Shown in pieces: positions 1 through 9,092 of a stretch of 64,000 nt of DNA (position 1 is its first letter; each line of letters opens with the position of its first letter). The position numbers and the translations under genes are program-made. The notes under the pieces are model-generated. The model had not been told where the DNA came from. It made no database searches and saw only the letters and a program-made list of their open reading frames with translations. This stretch comes from Noviherbaspirillum sedimenti (GTDB taxonomy: Bacteria; Pseudomonadota; Gammaproteobacteria; Burkholderiales; Burkholderiaceae_D): contig NZ_QYUQ01000002.1 of assembly GCF_003590835.1 (NCBI RefSeq), forward strand, positions 1,550,001-1,614,000, in the 5' to 3' direction.

Positions 1-689
1 GCGAACGCGAAGGTGGCGAGGGACTGGAAGGCGAAAATGCTGGCGAAGCCGGCGAAGCTGAAGGCGCGGAACAGGCTGAGGCAACGGTTGCTGCAGCTGC
101 AGCACCAGCAACCGAAGCTGCAGCCGTAGCCGAAGCTGCACCCGCAGCCGAAGCCGCGCCGGTGACTGAAGCCGCGGAACCAGCCGCGCCGGCAGCGCAA
201 GTTGCCGCCCCGGTGGCCGAGCAGGCGGCAGAGCCTGCCATCGCGTCGATCGAACCGGTGGCAACCGTCCCGGTGCAAACCGTGTCGCAGCAGATTACGC
301 TGCCACTGGAAACTGCCGCTACTGGAACCGTGGAAGCGCCTGCCATAGTCCCGGTCGCCATCGTGCCAGTTACACCGGCACCTGCCCCGCAAGCACCTGC
401 CGCACTGGCACCGGCAGCACTGGCACCGGCAGCACCTGCACCTGCACCTGCAGCAGCAAAGCCAGTCGCGCTCCAGCAGGGTAGCGCCCCGGCGCCGCTG
501 CAGCTGGACGACTTGCGCGAGGTCCTCAGCGCCGCCGGCCTGACCCTGGCCAGCACTGACCCGGACAAGCTGCGCGCCGCCCAGGAAGCGACCGCAAAGA
601 TCGTCCCGCCGGTACGCCTGCCGCGCGAGCGCAAGCCGCTGCCGCCGCTGTCGACCGAGCCGCTGGTCCAGGTGGAGACGCGCAACTGA
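1..689 (+). CDS. rne: Probable ribonuclease E, C-terminal tail (5' end outside window)
   Basis: The reading frame is open from the first bases of the window to the TGA at 687-689, so the gene starts upstream. What is visible is a low-complexity tail: an Ala/Glu/Pro-rich stretch, then a more ordered segment, ending in a basic-proline run and the sequence LVQVETRN. An Ala/Pro-rich tail ending in a VQxETR-like motif is typical of RNase E in Burkholderiales, where rne lies close to moaA as here. The catalytic half (S1, RNase H-like and DNase I-like domains) is not in the window, so the name rests on tail composition and neighbourhood. A terminator follows immediately. Confidence 0.6.
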   Translation, partial: EREGGEGLEGENAGEAGEAEGAEQAEATVAAAAAPATEAAAVAEAAPAAEAAPVTEAAEPAAPAAQVAAPVAEQAAEPAIASIEPVATVPVQTVSQQITLPLETAATGTVEAPAIVPVAIVPVTPAPAPQAPAALAPAALAPAAPAPAPAAAKPVALQQGSAPAPLQLDDLREVLSAAGLTLASTDPDKLRAAQEATAKIVPPVRLPRERKPLPPLSTEPLVQVETRN

Positions 690-710
690 TCGCCGTCGGC
701 AAAAAATGAA

Positions 711-736
711 AGAGGAGCTCCGGCTCCTCTTTTTTT
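711..736 (+). terminator. Intrinsic terminator after probable rne
   Basis: An 8-bp perfect stem (AGAGGAGC / GCTCCTCT) with a 4-nt loop is followed by six or more T. It lies 22 bp after the stop of the upstream gene and argues that any ChrA start upstream of it is wrong. Confidence 0.9.
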
Positions 737-789
737 ATCCCCAATCGGCTATGATGCGCCTGACCAACTTCTCCAGTTACAGACCAGGC

Positions 790-2139
790 ATGACCATCCC
801 CGCACCACCTGGCACCGTCTCCCTGTCGCAAGCCTTCCGCTTCTGGCTCAAGCTCGGCTTCATCAGTTTCGGCGGCCCGGCGGGACAGATCGCCATGATG
901 CACGCCGAACTGGTTGAAAAGCGGCGCTGGATCTCGGAACAGCGCTTTCTGCATGCCCTGAACTATTGCATGCTGCTGCCTGGCCCGGAAGCCACCCAGC
1001 TGGCCGTCTACATTGGCTGGCTGATGCACAGGATGCGCGGCGGCATCATCGCCGGCGTGCTGTTCGTGCTGCCCTCGCTGCTGATCCTGATCGCGCTGTC
1101 GTGGATTTACCTTGCGTTCGGACATGTCGGCCTGGTGGCCGGCATCCTCTACGGCATCAAGCCGGCGGTCGTAGCCATTGTGCTGGCCGCCGCCTGGCGC
1201 ATCGGCTCACGCACCCTCAAAAACGGCTGGTTGATTGCCATCGCAACGACTGCATTCTTGTCAATTTCCCTCCTGCACCTGCCTTTCCCCTTCATCGTCC
1301 TGGCGGCGGCACTGCTGGGATTGCTTGGCGGACGCATTGCCCCCGCCATATTCAAGATCGGTGGCGGCCATCCCGCATCCCGCAGCCACGCCAGATTCGG
1401 ACCGGCGCTGATCGATGACGATACGCCGACACCGGCACATGCGCTTTTTTCCTGGGGCAAGCTGATTGGCCTGACGGTCTTCGGCATCGCGCTGGGCGCC
1501 GCTGTCTGGGGGGTGCTGGCGGCAATCTTCGGCGTCGCCACGCCAATGACGCAGATGGGCTGGTTCTTCACCAAGGCAGCAATGCTGACCTTTGGCGGCG
1601 CCTACGCGGTGCTGCCCTATGTCTACCAGGGTGGCGTCGAAACCTACCAGTGGCTGAGCGCCGCGCAAATGATCGACGGCCTGGCGCTGGGCGAAACCAC
1701 GCCGGGTCCGCTGATCATGATTGTCGCCTTCGTCGGCTTTGTCGGCGGCTGGACCAAGGCGATCTTCGGCCCGGACAGCCTGCTGATTGCCGGCACGCTG
1801 GGCGCCTGTGTGGCGACGTTCTTCACATTTTTACCGTCCTTCATTTTCATCCTGGCCGGCGGACCGCTGGTGGAATCGACGCGCGACAATATCCGCCTGA
1901 CGGCACCGTTGACCGCGATCTCGGCCGCGGTGGTCGGCGTCATCGTCAGCCTGGCGGTTTTTTTCGCCGAACACGTGTTCCGGCTGTCCTTGACGCTGGC
2001 GCAATGGGATTTTGCCGCCATCGCCATCGCGGCGGCCGCTTGCATCGCCTTGTTCCGTTTCAAGATCGGCACCATCAAATTGCTGCTGGCCTGTGCGATC
2101 GCCGGGCTCGTGGTATCTTATTTCCCTTGGCAATCCTGA
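790..2139 (+). CDS. chrA: Chromate transporter family protein (ChrA-like)
   Basis: This is a 449-residue integral membrane protein with the two-repeat architecture of long-chain CHR transporters, which export chromate (some members may act on other oxyanions). The first repeat carries FGGPAGQIAMMH and the NYCMLLPGPEA block. The second carries LTFGGAYAVLPYV and LGETTPGPLIM. About ten hydrophobic segments are visible. The frame is open from 706, but that region contains the upstream terminator, so the ATG at 790 is preferred. A membrane protein sits here alone between rne and moaA, with 51 bp to moaA. The substrate is inferred from family only. Confidence 0.85.
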   Translation: MTIPAPPGTVSLSQAFRFWLKLGFISFGGPAGQIAMMHAELVEKRRWISEQRFLHALNYCMLLPGPEATQLAVYIGWLMHRMRGGIIAGVLFVLPSLLILIALSWIYLAFGHVGLVAGILYGIKPAVVAIVLAAAWRIGSRTLKNGWLIAIATTAFLSISLLHLPFPFIVLAAALLGLLGGRIAPAIFKIGGGHPASRSHARFGPALIDDDTPTPAHALFSWGKLIGLTVFGIALGAAVWGVLAAIFGVATPMTQMGWFFTKAAMLTFGGAYAVLPYVYQGGVETYQWLSAAQMIDGLALGETTPGPLIMIVAFVGFVGGWTKAIFGPDSLLIAGTLGACVATFFTFLPSFIFILAGGPLVESTRDNIRLTAPLTAISAAVVGVIVSLAVFFAEHVFRLSLTLAQWDFAAIAIAAAACIALFRFKIGTIKLLLACAIAGLVVSYFPWQS

Positions 2140-2190
2140 TGCGAAAAAACGCCGGCTTTTATCCAGGCCTGCTTTCGGTAATTCAACAAC

Positions 2191-3306
2191 ATGGCTGAAA
2201 AATTCATTCCGGTCGCCGATCTCAGGCATCGCCCCTCGATACCATTGATTCCTGAGCAACGGCAGGCACCGAGCGGACGCCTCATCGACCGCCTCGATCG
2301 GCCCCTGCACGATCTGCGCATTTCGGTAACCGACCGCTGCAATTTCCGCTGCGTGTATTGCATGCCGAAACAGGTATTCGACAAGGATTACCGCTTCCTG
2401 CCGCAGACGGACTTGCTGTCCTTCGAGGAAATCACCCGCGTCGCCAGCCTGTTCGTCGCCCACGGCGTCGATAAAATCCGCCTGACCGGCGGGGAGCCGC
2501 TACTGCGGAAAAACATCGAGAAACTGATCGCGATGCTGGCCGCCCTGAGAACGCCCGATGGCCGGGAGCTCGATCTGACGCTGACCACCAATGGCTCGCT
2601 GCTGGCGAAGAAAGCCCGGGCATTGAAAGATGCCGGCCTGAAGCGCGTGACCGTGTCGCTCGATTCCCTCGACGACACTACTTTCCGGCGCATGAACGAC
2701 GTCGATTTTGCGGTGGCCGACGTGCTGGAAGGAATTACAGCTGCCCTGCGGGTCGGATTGGGGCCGGTCAAGATCAACATGGTGGTCAAGGGCGGCATGA
2801 ACGATGCCGAAATCGTGCCGATGGCGCGCCACTTCCACGGCAGCGGCGCGATCCTGCGCTTTATCGAATACATGGATGTCGGCGCCAGCAATGGCTGGAA
2901 GATGGATGAAGTGATACCGTCCGCCGAAGTCATCCAGCGCATCGACGCCGCGCTGCCGCTGCAGGCGATTTCGGCGAATTATGCCGCCGAGACGGCGGCG
3001 CGCTGGCGCTACGCCGATGGCGGCGGCGAGATCGGCGTCATCTCCAGCGTGACGCAAGCCTTTTGCCACGATTGCACGCGCGCGCGCCTGTCCACCGAAG
3101 GCAAGCTCTACACTTGCCTGTTCGCCAGCACCGGACACGACCTGCGCGCACTGCTGCGCAGCGGCCACAGCGAAGCAGGAATCTCCGCGGCGATCGCCCA
3201 TCTGTGGCAGCAGCGTACCGACCGTTATTCGGAGCTGCGCGCCAGCCCGACTGCGCAGTCGACTGACGCACAGCGGAAAATCGAAATGTCCTACATCGGC
3301 GGCTAA
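2191..3306 (+). CDS. moaA: GTP 3',8-cyclase MoaA
   Basis: MoaA is a radical SAM enzyme for the first step of molybdopterin synthesis, GTP to 3',8-cH2GTP. The 371-residue protein has the N-terminal CxxxCxxC cluster motif (CNFRCVYC near residue 50), the GGEPLLR SAM-binding motif, the C-terminal second-cluster cysteines (CHDC, then C 14 residues later) and the essential Gly-Gly C-terminus. It is complete and ordinary in length. It stands beside a molybdenum hydroxylase cluster that needs this cofactor, although mobA and moeA, often neighbours of moaA in this group, do not follow here. Confidence 0.97.
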   Translation: MAEKFIPVADLRHRPSIPLIPEQRQAPSGRLIDRLDRPLHDLRISVTDRCNFRCVYCMPKQVFDKDYRFLPQTDLLSFEEITRVASLFVAHGVDKIRLTGGEPLLRKNIEKLIAMLAALRTPDGRELDLTLTTNGSLLAKKARALKDAGLKRVTVSLDSLDDTTFRRMNDVDFAVADVLEGITAALRVGLGPVKINMVVKGGMNDAEIVPMARHFHGSGAILRFIEYMDVGASNGWKMDEVIPSAEVIQRIDAALPLQAISANYAAETAARWRYADGGGEIGVISSVTQAFCHDCTRARLSTEGKLYTCLFASTGHDLRALLRSGHSEAGISAAIAHLWQQRTDRYSELRASPTAQSTDAQRKIEMSYIGG

Positions 3307-3310
3307 AAAA

Positions 3311-3343
3311 TGGAAAATGCGGCCTGGCCGGCCGCATTTTCCA
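3311..3343. terminator. Bidirectional intrinsic terminator between moaA and the binding-protein gene
   Basis: A 13-bp perfect stem (TGGAAAATGCGGC and its complement) with a 7-nt loop starts 5 bp after moaA. It is preceded by six A (a T tract for the minus strand) and the stem itself ends in TTTT, so it can serve both convergent genes. Confidence 0.85.
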
Positions 3344-3403
3344 TTTTCGATCTCCGCGAATCTGGCGCATTCCCGCAAAGGAACGCGCCAGCGCGGTTGC
3401 CGT

Positions 3404-4615
3404 TTAACCCTTCGTCAGCGGGCATCCACCTTCGGTCAGGGGCCGGAAAGCCTGCTCCGCCGGAATCACCGCCTTCAGCTTGTAGTAATCCCATGGGTAC
3501 TTCGACTCCGACGGCTTCTTGACCTGGTACACGTACATGTCGTGCACCATGCGGCCGTCGGCGCGGATGCGGCCGTTCTTGGCGAACATGTCGTTAATCG
3601 GCGTAGCCTTCATCTTCGCCATGACCGCGGCAGTATCGTCAGTACCGGCTGCCTGCACTGCCTTCAGGTAATGCAGGGTGGAGGAATAGTCGCCAGCATC
3701 GCCCATGGTCGGCATGCGCTTGGTCTGGTCGAAGAAGCGCTTCGACCATTTCCGCGTCTCGTCGTCGCGATCCCAGTAGAAGCCGTTGGTCAGGGTCAGC
3801 CCTTGGGCAATTTCCAGGCCCATGGCATCGACGTCGGTGATCCACACCAGCAAGCCGGCGATGGATTGCTTGCCAGACTTGGTTACACCGAACTCGTACG
3901 CCGACTTGACGGTGTTGATGAAACCGGTGCCGGAACCGGCCAGGCCAATCACCTTTGCTTTCGAGCTCTGCGCCTGCAGCAGGAAGGATGAATAATCCGA
4001 CGTGGCGGCCGGGTGGCGAATGGTGCCGAGCACCTTGCCGCCCTTGGCCTTGACGGCCGCCATGGTGTCGGCTTCCAGCGCATGGCCAAAGGCGTAATCG
4101 GCAGTCAGGAAATACCAGGTATCGCCACCCTGCTTGACAATCTCGTTGCCGGTACCGTTGGCGAGCGCCCAGGTGTCATAGGCATAGTGGATGCTGTTTG
4201 GCGTGCAAGCGTCCCCGGTGATGCGGGAAGAGCCTGAGCCGTTGACAATCGCGATCGCGTTCTTTTCCTTGGCCACGCCGATCACCGACAACGCCACGCC
4301 GGAGTTGATCAGATTATTGATCATGCGCACGTTCTGGGTATCGAACCATTCGCGCGCCTTGGTGGCAGCAACGTCCGGCTTGTTCAGGTGGTCGTTGACG
4401 ATCACTTCGATCGGCCGCCCCAGCACCTTGCCGCCAAAATCCTGCACCGCCATCTTCACTGCGTTAACTGCCCCCTGGCCTGCCTCATGGGAAAACTGCC
4501 CGGTCAAATCGGTCATCACGCCGATGCGCAAGGGTTTGACATCCTGCGCCTGGACACTGCCGGCAGCAAAAGCCATCAGCAGGCTGCACTGCAGTACATT
4601 CATTGCTATTTTCAT
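3404..4615 (-). CDS. Branched-chain amino acid-type ABC transporter substrate-binding protein
   Basis: This is a periplasmic receptor of the Peripla_BP_6 (LivJ/K) family, 403 residues. A signal peptide is clear (hydrophobic core, cleavage after VQA near residue 23), followed by PLRIGVMTDLTGQF, the usual first strand of these receptors. In proteobacteria many such receptors bind aromatic or short organic acids rather than amino acids. No permease or ATPase lies beside it; the Liv-type transporter at 28-31.5 kb could be its partner. It is preceded by a 243-bp region with two copies of a putative operator. The gene belongs to the catabolic island by position, strand and shared operator-like sites. 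Confidence 0.85.
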   Translation of the reverse strand: MKIAMNVLQCSLLMAFAAGSVQAQDVKPLRIGVMTDLTGQFSHEAGQGAVNAVKMAVQDFGGKVLGRPIEVIVNDHLNKPDVAATKAREWFDTQNVRMINNLINSGVALSVIGVAKEKNAIAIVNGSGSSRITGDACTPNSIHYAYDTWALANGTGNEIVKQGGDTWYFLTADYAFGHALEADTMAAVKAKGGKVLGTIRHPAATSDYSSFLLQAQSSKAKVIGLAGSGTGFINTVKSAYEFGVTKSGKQSIAGLLVWITDVDAMGLEIAQGLTLTNGFYWDRDDETRKWSKRFFDQTKRMPTMGDAGDYSSTLHYLKAVQAAGTDDTAAVMAKMKATPINDMFAKNGRIRADGRMVHDMYVYQVKKPSESKYPWDYYKLKAVIPAEQAFRPLTEGGCPLTKG

Positions 4616-4666
4616 CGTCTCTCTCCATTCATGATTTGAATTAAGGTCTTTTTAAGCAAGTGATTT

Positions 4667-4683
4667 GCTTGCATAAGTAGATT
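4667..4683 (+). promoter_or_regulatory. Putative HxlR-regulator operator, copy O1
   Basis: The site reads GCTTGCATAAGTAGATT. The core CTTGCATAA is shared with O2 and O3; O4 has one mismatch in it. It overlaps a perfect inverted repeat AAGCAA-N5-TTGCTT at 4654-4670. It lies about 50 bp upstream of the binding-protein gene start. Assignment to the neighbouring HxlR protein is inference from repetition and position. Confidence 0.45.
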
Positions 4684-4808
4684 ATTAAAAAGACGGCGAC
4701 ATGTCAAAGAGTTTGTGCACAAAATTCCGGCTGAATCATCATCTATGATGGATTGATGGATGACGAAGAACAACGTCACATGAAAATGGCGCGGACAGGG
4801 CCGCGCAA

Positions 4809-4829
4809 CATCCTCTATCGAAGAGGATG
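4809..4829. other. Hairpin downstream of the HxlR gene
   Basis: An 8-bp perfect inverted repeat, CATCCTCT-atcga-AGAGGATG, lies 30-50 bp beyond the HxlR stop codon. There is no T tract on the minus side, so it is only a weak candidate for a terminator or a processing hairpin. Confidence 0.35.
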
Positions 4830-4841
4830 CTGTCGATTAAA

Positions 4842-4858
4842 AATTCACTTATGCAAGT
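4842..4858 (-). promoter_or_regulatory. Putative HxlR-regulator operator, copy O2 (inverted)
   Basis: On the minus strand this reads ACTTGCATAAGTGAATT, matching O1 in 11 of the first 12 positions. It ends one base before the HxlR stop codon, about 230 bp upstream of the binding-protein gene. Two inverted copies in one intergenic space suit a looped or cooperatively bound operator. Confidence 0.45.
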
Positions 4859-5869
4859 CTATATTGACTGAGGAGTCGCATTATCCAGGGTGTAATGCAA
4901 AGCATAGTCGACCTGCCTCGGATCAAGTTCCTCGCCACATTCGCTGCACACGACGCGGGCAAAAAAGTCGTGCTGGCATTGACGGTGTCGCAGGACCAGC
5001 GGCGGCCTGCCGCTGGAGAGCCATTTGTCTCCCCAGCGCATCATGACGATCATCGAGCCGTACAGGTCGCGCCCTCTGGCGGTAAAGCGGTACTCGTAAC
5101 GGTCAGGACGCACCTGGTACTGGCGCTTTTCGATGATGCCGTGCTCTGTCAGGCGCTGCAGGCGATCGGTCAGGATGTTGCTGGCGATGCCGAGGTTCGC
5201 CTGGAATTCGTCGAACCTGCGCACGCCGAAAAACATGTCCCGGATCAGAAGAAAGCTCCAGCGGTCGCCAATGATTTGCAGCGCGCGCGCCACCGAGCAT
5301 GGCCTGACCCGCTCCAGTATGTGCGGATCGGAGGCGCGCCGCGAGCGCGTGCGCCCGGTCGCATGCGGCTGGCTGCCCGCGCCCGGCCCGTTGCGGTACT
5401 GGACGTCGTGCGGATCGATCGCCTCGTTGCATGCCGAGCAGGCGACCACGGCGGAACACGGCTTGCCGCAGCGCTTGTGGATCAGTTGCACCGGAAGCTC
5501 GTGGTCGCCGCCGAGCCAGGTGTCGCCGAACTTGAGCAGCGCCAGCATGGTCGGGTACAAGTCCCGGCCTTGTTCTGTCAGGCGATATTCGAAGCGCGTC
5601 GCCGAGGCGGAATACGCGACCTTGCGCAACAGGCCCAGCGCGGTCAGCTTGTGCAGCCGCTTGACCAGGGTATTGCGGGGCAGTTGCAGGACACCCTGGA
5701 ATTGCTCGAAACGGCGCGCACCGAAAAAACATTCCCGCAAGATCAGGAAGCTCCAGGCATCGGACAGGATCTCGACCGTGCGGCCAACCGAACAGAACCG
5801 GTCCAGCGAGGGGAAGCGCGATTCGGCATCGCCATGCGGCGTGGTGCTGATTGTTTGCACAGCTGACAT
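4859..5869 (-). CDS. Tandem-duplicated HxlR-family transcriptional regulator
   Basis: The 336-residue protein contains two complete HxlR winged-helix domains, about residues 22-125 and 188-290. Each holds the family core (WSFLILRECFFGARRF; WSFLLIRDMFFGVRRF), followed by a short CxxC segment (CSACNEAIDP; CSECGEELDP) that looks like a zinc knuckle. Ordinary HxlR proteins are about 110-150 residues with one domain and act as dimers, so this one is probably a pseudo-dimer in a single chain. It sits in the catabolic island just before the binding-protein gene, and sites O1-O4 are candidate targets. The ligand is unknown. Confidence 0.88.
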   Translation of the reverse strand: MSAVQTISTTPHGDAESRFPSLDRFCSVGRTVEILSDAWSFLILRECFFGARRFEQFQGVLQLPRNTLVKRLHKLTALGLLRKVAYSASATRFEYRLTEQGRDLYPTMLALLKFGDTWLGGDHELPVQLIHKRCGKPCSAVVACSACNEAIDPHDVQYRNGPGAGSQPHATGRTRSRRASDPHILERVRPCSVARALQIIGDRWSFLLIRDMFFGVRRFDEFQANLGIASNILTDRLQRLTEHGIIEKRQYQVRPDRYEYRFTARGRDLYGSMIVMMRWGDKWLSSGRPPLVLRHRQCQHDFFARVVCSECGEELDPRQVDYALHYTLDNATPQSI

Positions 5870-5938
5870 AGCGTACGATGCCTCGGTTCGGCGCAGCGCC
5901 GGGTCAAGTTAAATAAAGCTGAATATTATACGGCGCAA

Positions 5939-7420
5939 TCAAATCCCGCCCATGCACAGGTACTTGATTTCCAGGTAGTCCTGGATACCGTATTTCGACC
6001 CCTCGCGGCCGTTGCCACTTTCCTTGATGCCGCCGAAAGGCGCCAACTCGGTGGAGATCAAGCCTTCATTGATGCCGACCATGCCATATTCCAGCGCTTC
6101 CGCCACCCGCCAGACGCGGCCGATGTCGCGTCCGTAAAAGTACGACGCCAGGCCGAACTCAGTATCGTTAGCCATGCGAATCGCCTCTTCCTCGGTCTTG
6201 AAGCGGAAGATCGGTGCCACCGGACTAAAAGTTTCTTCGCGGAAGATTGCCATGTCCGGCGTGGCATCGGCCAGGATGGTCGGCGCATAGAAATTACCGC
6301 CCAGCGCATGACGCTTGCCGCCGACGACGATCCGGCCGCCCTTTTGCACCGCATCGGCAACGTGTTCCTCGGCCTTGCCGACGGCATTGGCGTCGATCAG
6401 CGGGCCAATCACGGTGCCGGCTTCCAGGCCATGGCCGACCTTCAGGGCGCAAACCGCCGCGGCAAAGCGCTCGACGAACGCGTCATATACGCCCTCCTGC
6501 ACCAGGATGCGGTTGGCGCACACGCAAGTCTGGCCGGCATTGCGATACTTGGCGATCATCGCGCCCTTGACTGCGGCATCGAGGTCGGCATCGTCAAAGA
6601 CGATGAAAGGCGCATTGCCGCCGAGTTCCATCGAGGTCTTTTTGACGGTCGCCGCGCATTGCTGAATGAGCAGCTTGCCGATCTCGGTCGAGCCAGTAAA
6701 GGTCAATTTTCGTACGGTCGGATTTGCCGTCAGTTCGCTGCCGATTTCCGTGGCCGAGCCGGTCACGCAGGACAGCACGCCGCGCGGGATACCCGCACGT
6801 TCGGCAAGCACGCACAAGGCCAGTGCCGAAAACGGCGTCTGGCTGGCCGGCTTGACCACCATGGTGCAGCCGGCCGCCAGCGCGGGCGCCGCCTTGCGGG
6901 TGATCATCGCCGCCGGGAAGTTCCATGGCGTGATCGCCGCGCACACGCCGACCGGCTGCTTGATGACGACAATACGGCGGTCCGACGTCGGCGCCGGAAT
7001 GGTGTCGCCATACACGCGCTTGGCTTCCTCGGCGAACCATTCCACATACGAGGCGGCGTAGGCGATTTCGCCACGGCTCTCGGCCAGCGGCTTGCCTTGC
7101 TCGGTGGTCATGATGACCGCGAGGTCTTCCTGGTTCGCCAGCAGCAGGTCGAACCATTTACGCAGGATCGCCGCGCGTTCCTTGCCGCTCTTGGTTTGCC
7201 AGGCTGGCATCGCAGCGGCAGCCGCATCGATGGCGCGACGGGTTTCTGCGCGCCCCATTTTCGGCACGCTGCCGATAGCAGCGCCGTTCGCCGGATTTTC
7301 AACAACGATGGTTGCGCCCTGGTCGGCATCGACCCAGGCGCCATCGATATAGCATTGTTGCCGCAGCAATGTCGGGTCTTGCAGGCGAATGCCGGAGAAA
7401 TCAGCTTGATTCATATTCAT
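5939..7420 (-). CDS. NAD(P)-dependent aldehyde dehydrogenase, succinate-semialdehyde dehydrogenase type
   Basis: The 493-residue protein of the ALDH superfamily resembles GabD: TPWNFPAAMITRK (cofactor site), MELGGNAPF with the general-base Glu, and NAGQTCVCANR with the catalytic Cys. It is 9 residues longer than its paralogue at 32760-34214, with which it shares long blocks including the C-terminal YLCMGGI. It is the last enzyme gene of the minus-strand series and lies after the terminator at 7462-7493, so read-through or its own promoter must express it. Likely role: oxidation of an aldehyde to the acid that the neighbouring synthetase activates, or of succinate semialdehyde. Confidence 0.88.
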   Translation of the reverse strand: MNMNQADFSGIRLQDPTLLRQQCYIDGAWVDADQGATIVVENPANGAAIGSVPKMGRAETRRAIDAAAAAMPAWQTKSGKERAAILRKWFDLLLANQEDLAVIMTTEQGKPLAESRGEIAYAASYVEWFAEEAKRVYGDTIPAPTSDRRIVVIKQPVGVCAAITPWNFPAAMITRKAAPALAAGCTMVVKPASQTPFSALALCVLAERAGIPRGVLSCVTGSATEIGSELTANPTVRKLTFTGSTEIGKLLIQQCAATVKKTSMELGGNAPFIVFDDADLDAAVKGAMIAKYRNAGQTCVCANRILVQEGVYDAFVERFAAAVCALKVGHGLEAGTVIGPLIDANAVGKAEEHVADAVQKGGRIVVGGKRHALGGNFYAPTILADATPDMAIFREETFSPVAPIFRFKTEEEAIRMANDTEFGLASYFYGRDIGRVWRVAEALEYGMVGINEGLISTELAPFGGIKESGNGREGSKYGIQDYLEIKYLCMGGI

Positions 7421-7461
7421 GCCTCGGAGTATCAGGATATGGGTAATTGCAGTGAAAATTA

Positions 7462-7493
7462 TGCGCCTGCCGCGCCAGGATGCGGCAGGCGCA
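7462..7493 (-). terminator. Intrinsic terminator after the acyl-CoA synthetase gene
   Basis: A 12-bp perfect stem (TGCGCCTGCCGC and complement) with an 8-nt loop lies 6 bp after the stop codon. On the minus strand it is followed by TAATTTT. It splits the synthetase from the aldehyde dehydrogenase gene. Confidence 0.75.
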
Positions 7494-7498
7494 GACCA

Positions 7499-9055
7499 TC
7501 AGCTGGCTGTCAGGGTTTCCTTGAGCTTGAAACGGATGATCTTGCCCGAGCCGGTACGCGGAATTTCATCGACCACATGCACCGCATGCGGCAACTTGTA
7601 CGACGACAGGCGTTCGCGGCAATGCGTGATCAGCTCCGCCTCGACCAGCGTGGCACCCGGGCGCGGCACCACGAACACCACCGGCACTTCGCCCAGGTGC
7701 TGGTGCGGCGCGCCGACCACCGCGCAGTCCAGCACCGCCGGGAAGGCGCAGCAGGCTTCCTCGACTTCCGATGGTGCAATGTTCTGTCCGCCGCGGATAA
7801 TGACTTCCTTCAGGCGGCCGGTGATCGTCAGGAAACCGTTGCTGTCGCTTTTGGCCAGGTCGCCGGTGTAGTACCAGCCATTGCGTACCGCGCTGGCGGT
7901 TTCTTCCGGCTTGCGGTGGTAGCCTTGCATCAGGTTGGGACCGCGCACAATCAGCTCGCCTTCCGCGCCTGGCGCAACATCAAGTCCGCTGACCGGATCG
8001 ATGATGCGGGTCGACAAGCCCGGCACCGGCAAGCCGCAGGAACCCATCACCCGGCTGCCGCTGCGCCAATTGAGCGTGACCATGGTCGAGGTTTCGGTGA
8101 TGCCGTAGCCATCGAGCAGCATGACGCCGAAACGCCGTTCGAATTCCTGGTTGACCGGCGCCGGCATGATGGCGCCAGCCGACAGGCACAGGCGCAGGCC
8201 GGGGAATTGCACATCCGGCTCGGCGCGCGCCGCTTCCAGCAGATAATGAAACACGGTTGGCACACCGGGGAATAGCGTCACGCGGCCGGATTTGAGCTGC
8301 GCCATCACTTCCGTTGTGGAGAATTTTTCCAGGATATATTCGCTGGCGCCGACTGCCACGATACTAAGCACCGTCAGGTTGAGCGCATAGGAATGGAACA
8401 GCGGCAGTGTCGACAGCACATGGTCGTTTTCATTCAACCCGGCGATCGGCGCCCAACATGCCGCCGTCACCCACAGCATGCTGCGCTGGGAAAGCAATAC
8501 ACCCTTGGCGCGGCCGGTGGTGCCGGAGGTGTAGACGATAAAGGACGGCTCGTCGATTGCATCGAGGTCGCGCGGCAGCGAGCGCGCCACGTTTGCGCGC
8601 AGATCGGCATAGCGCAGCCCGGCCGCCGAGTCGCTCGCGGCGCCGCGGTCGGTCAGAATTACTGTCCGCAGATTGGGGTATTCTGCCTGCAGCTTCGCCA
8701 TCACATCGGCGCGCTCGTTGCTGGTGATGATTGCCTTGCAGTTCGCGTCCTCGATTCGGTAGGCGACTTCATGCGCTGTCGCATCGTAGCTGATCGGCAC
8801 GCTGACAGCGCCGGCGCGGACGATGCCCAGGCAGCTTTCGACCCACTCCACCGAATTCGGCAGGAAGATCGCCACGCAGTCGCCAGGCTCGATGCCGGCA
8901 TCCTGCAGATGGCCGGCGAGGTTGGCGGTGGCATGCTCCAGTTCGGCGTAATTCACCGACGTCTTGCTGTCCTGAAAGGCAAGCTTGTCGGGCTTCGATT
9001 GTGCATGGCGTCGCAGCAGCGTGCCAAGCGGTGCAATCAGTTCGGTATGTATCAT
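7499..9055 (-). CDS. Acyl-CoA synthetase (class I adenylate-forming)
   Basis: This ATP-dependent CoA ligase activates a carboxylic acid to its CoA thioester. The 518-residue protein has the AMP-binding loop YTSGTTGRAKGV (about residue 170), the A5 motif DGYGITET, the YYTGDLA/GRLKEVIIRGGQNI hinge region and the C-terminal PRTGSGKIIR with the catalytic lysine. AGGAGA precedes the ATG. The gene is the seventh enzyme downstream of CoxG-crotonase and immediately follows the SDR-like gene. Substrate unknown; by analogy with HmfD (furoyl-CoA synthetase) or benzoate-type ligases it probably supplies the CoA ester hydroxylated by the molybdenum enzyme. Confidence 0.92.
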   Translation of the reverse strand: MIHTELIAPLGTLLRRHAQSKPDKLAFQDSKTSVNYAELEHATANLAGHLQDAGIEPGDCVAIFLPNSVEWVESCLGIVRAGAVSVPISYDATAHEVAYRIEDANCKAIITSNERADVMAKLQAEYPNLRTVILTDRGAASDSAAGLRYADLRANVARSLPRDLDAIDEPSFIVYTSGTTGRAKGVLLSQRSMLWVTAACWAPIAGLNENDHVLSTLPLFHSYALNLTVLSIVAVGASEYILEKFSTTEVMAQLKSGRVTLFPGVPTVFHYLLEAARAEPDVQFPGLRLCLSAGAIMPAPVNQEFERRFGVMLLDGYGITETSTMVTLNWRSGSRVMGSCGLPVPGLSTRIIDPVSGLDVAPGAEGELIVRGPNLMQGYHRKPEETASAVRNGWYYTGDLAKSDSNGFLTITGRLKEVIIRGGQNIAPSEVEEACCAFPAVLDCAVVGAPHQHLGEVPVVFVVPRPGATLVEAELITHCRERLSSYKLPHAVHVVDEIPRTGSGKIIRFKLKETLTAS

Positions 9056-9092
9056 GATGTTGTCTCCTCTTGCTCTTCTGCTTTGGGGCGGA

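Noticed and set aside
706..789. Upstream ATG starts for ChrA
   Set aside because: The first lies inside the rne terminator region, and the added residues do not look like a ChrA N-terminus.
3404..4615. Part of a complete transporter operon at this place
   Set aside because: No permease or ATPase gene is adjacent; only the distant Liv-type genes could be partners.
6308..8275. Long plus-strand frame of 655 codons opposite the aldehyde dehydrogenase and synthetase genes
   Set aside because: It is a mirror of GC-rich codons of two clear genes, spans both plus their spacer, and encodes no recognisable motif.
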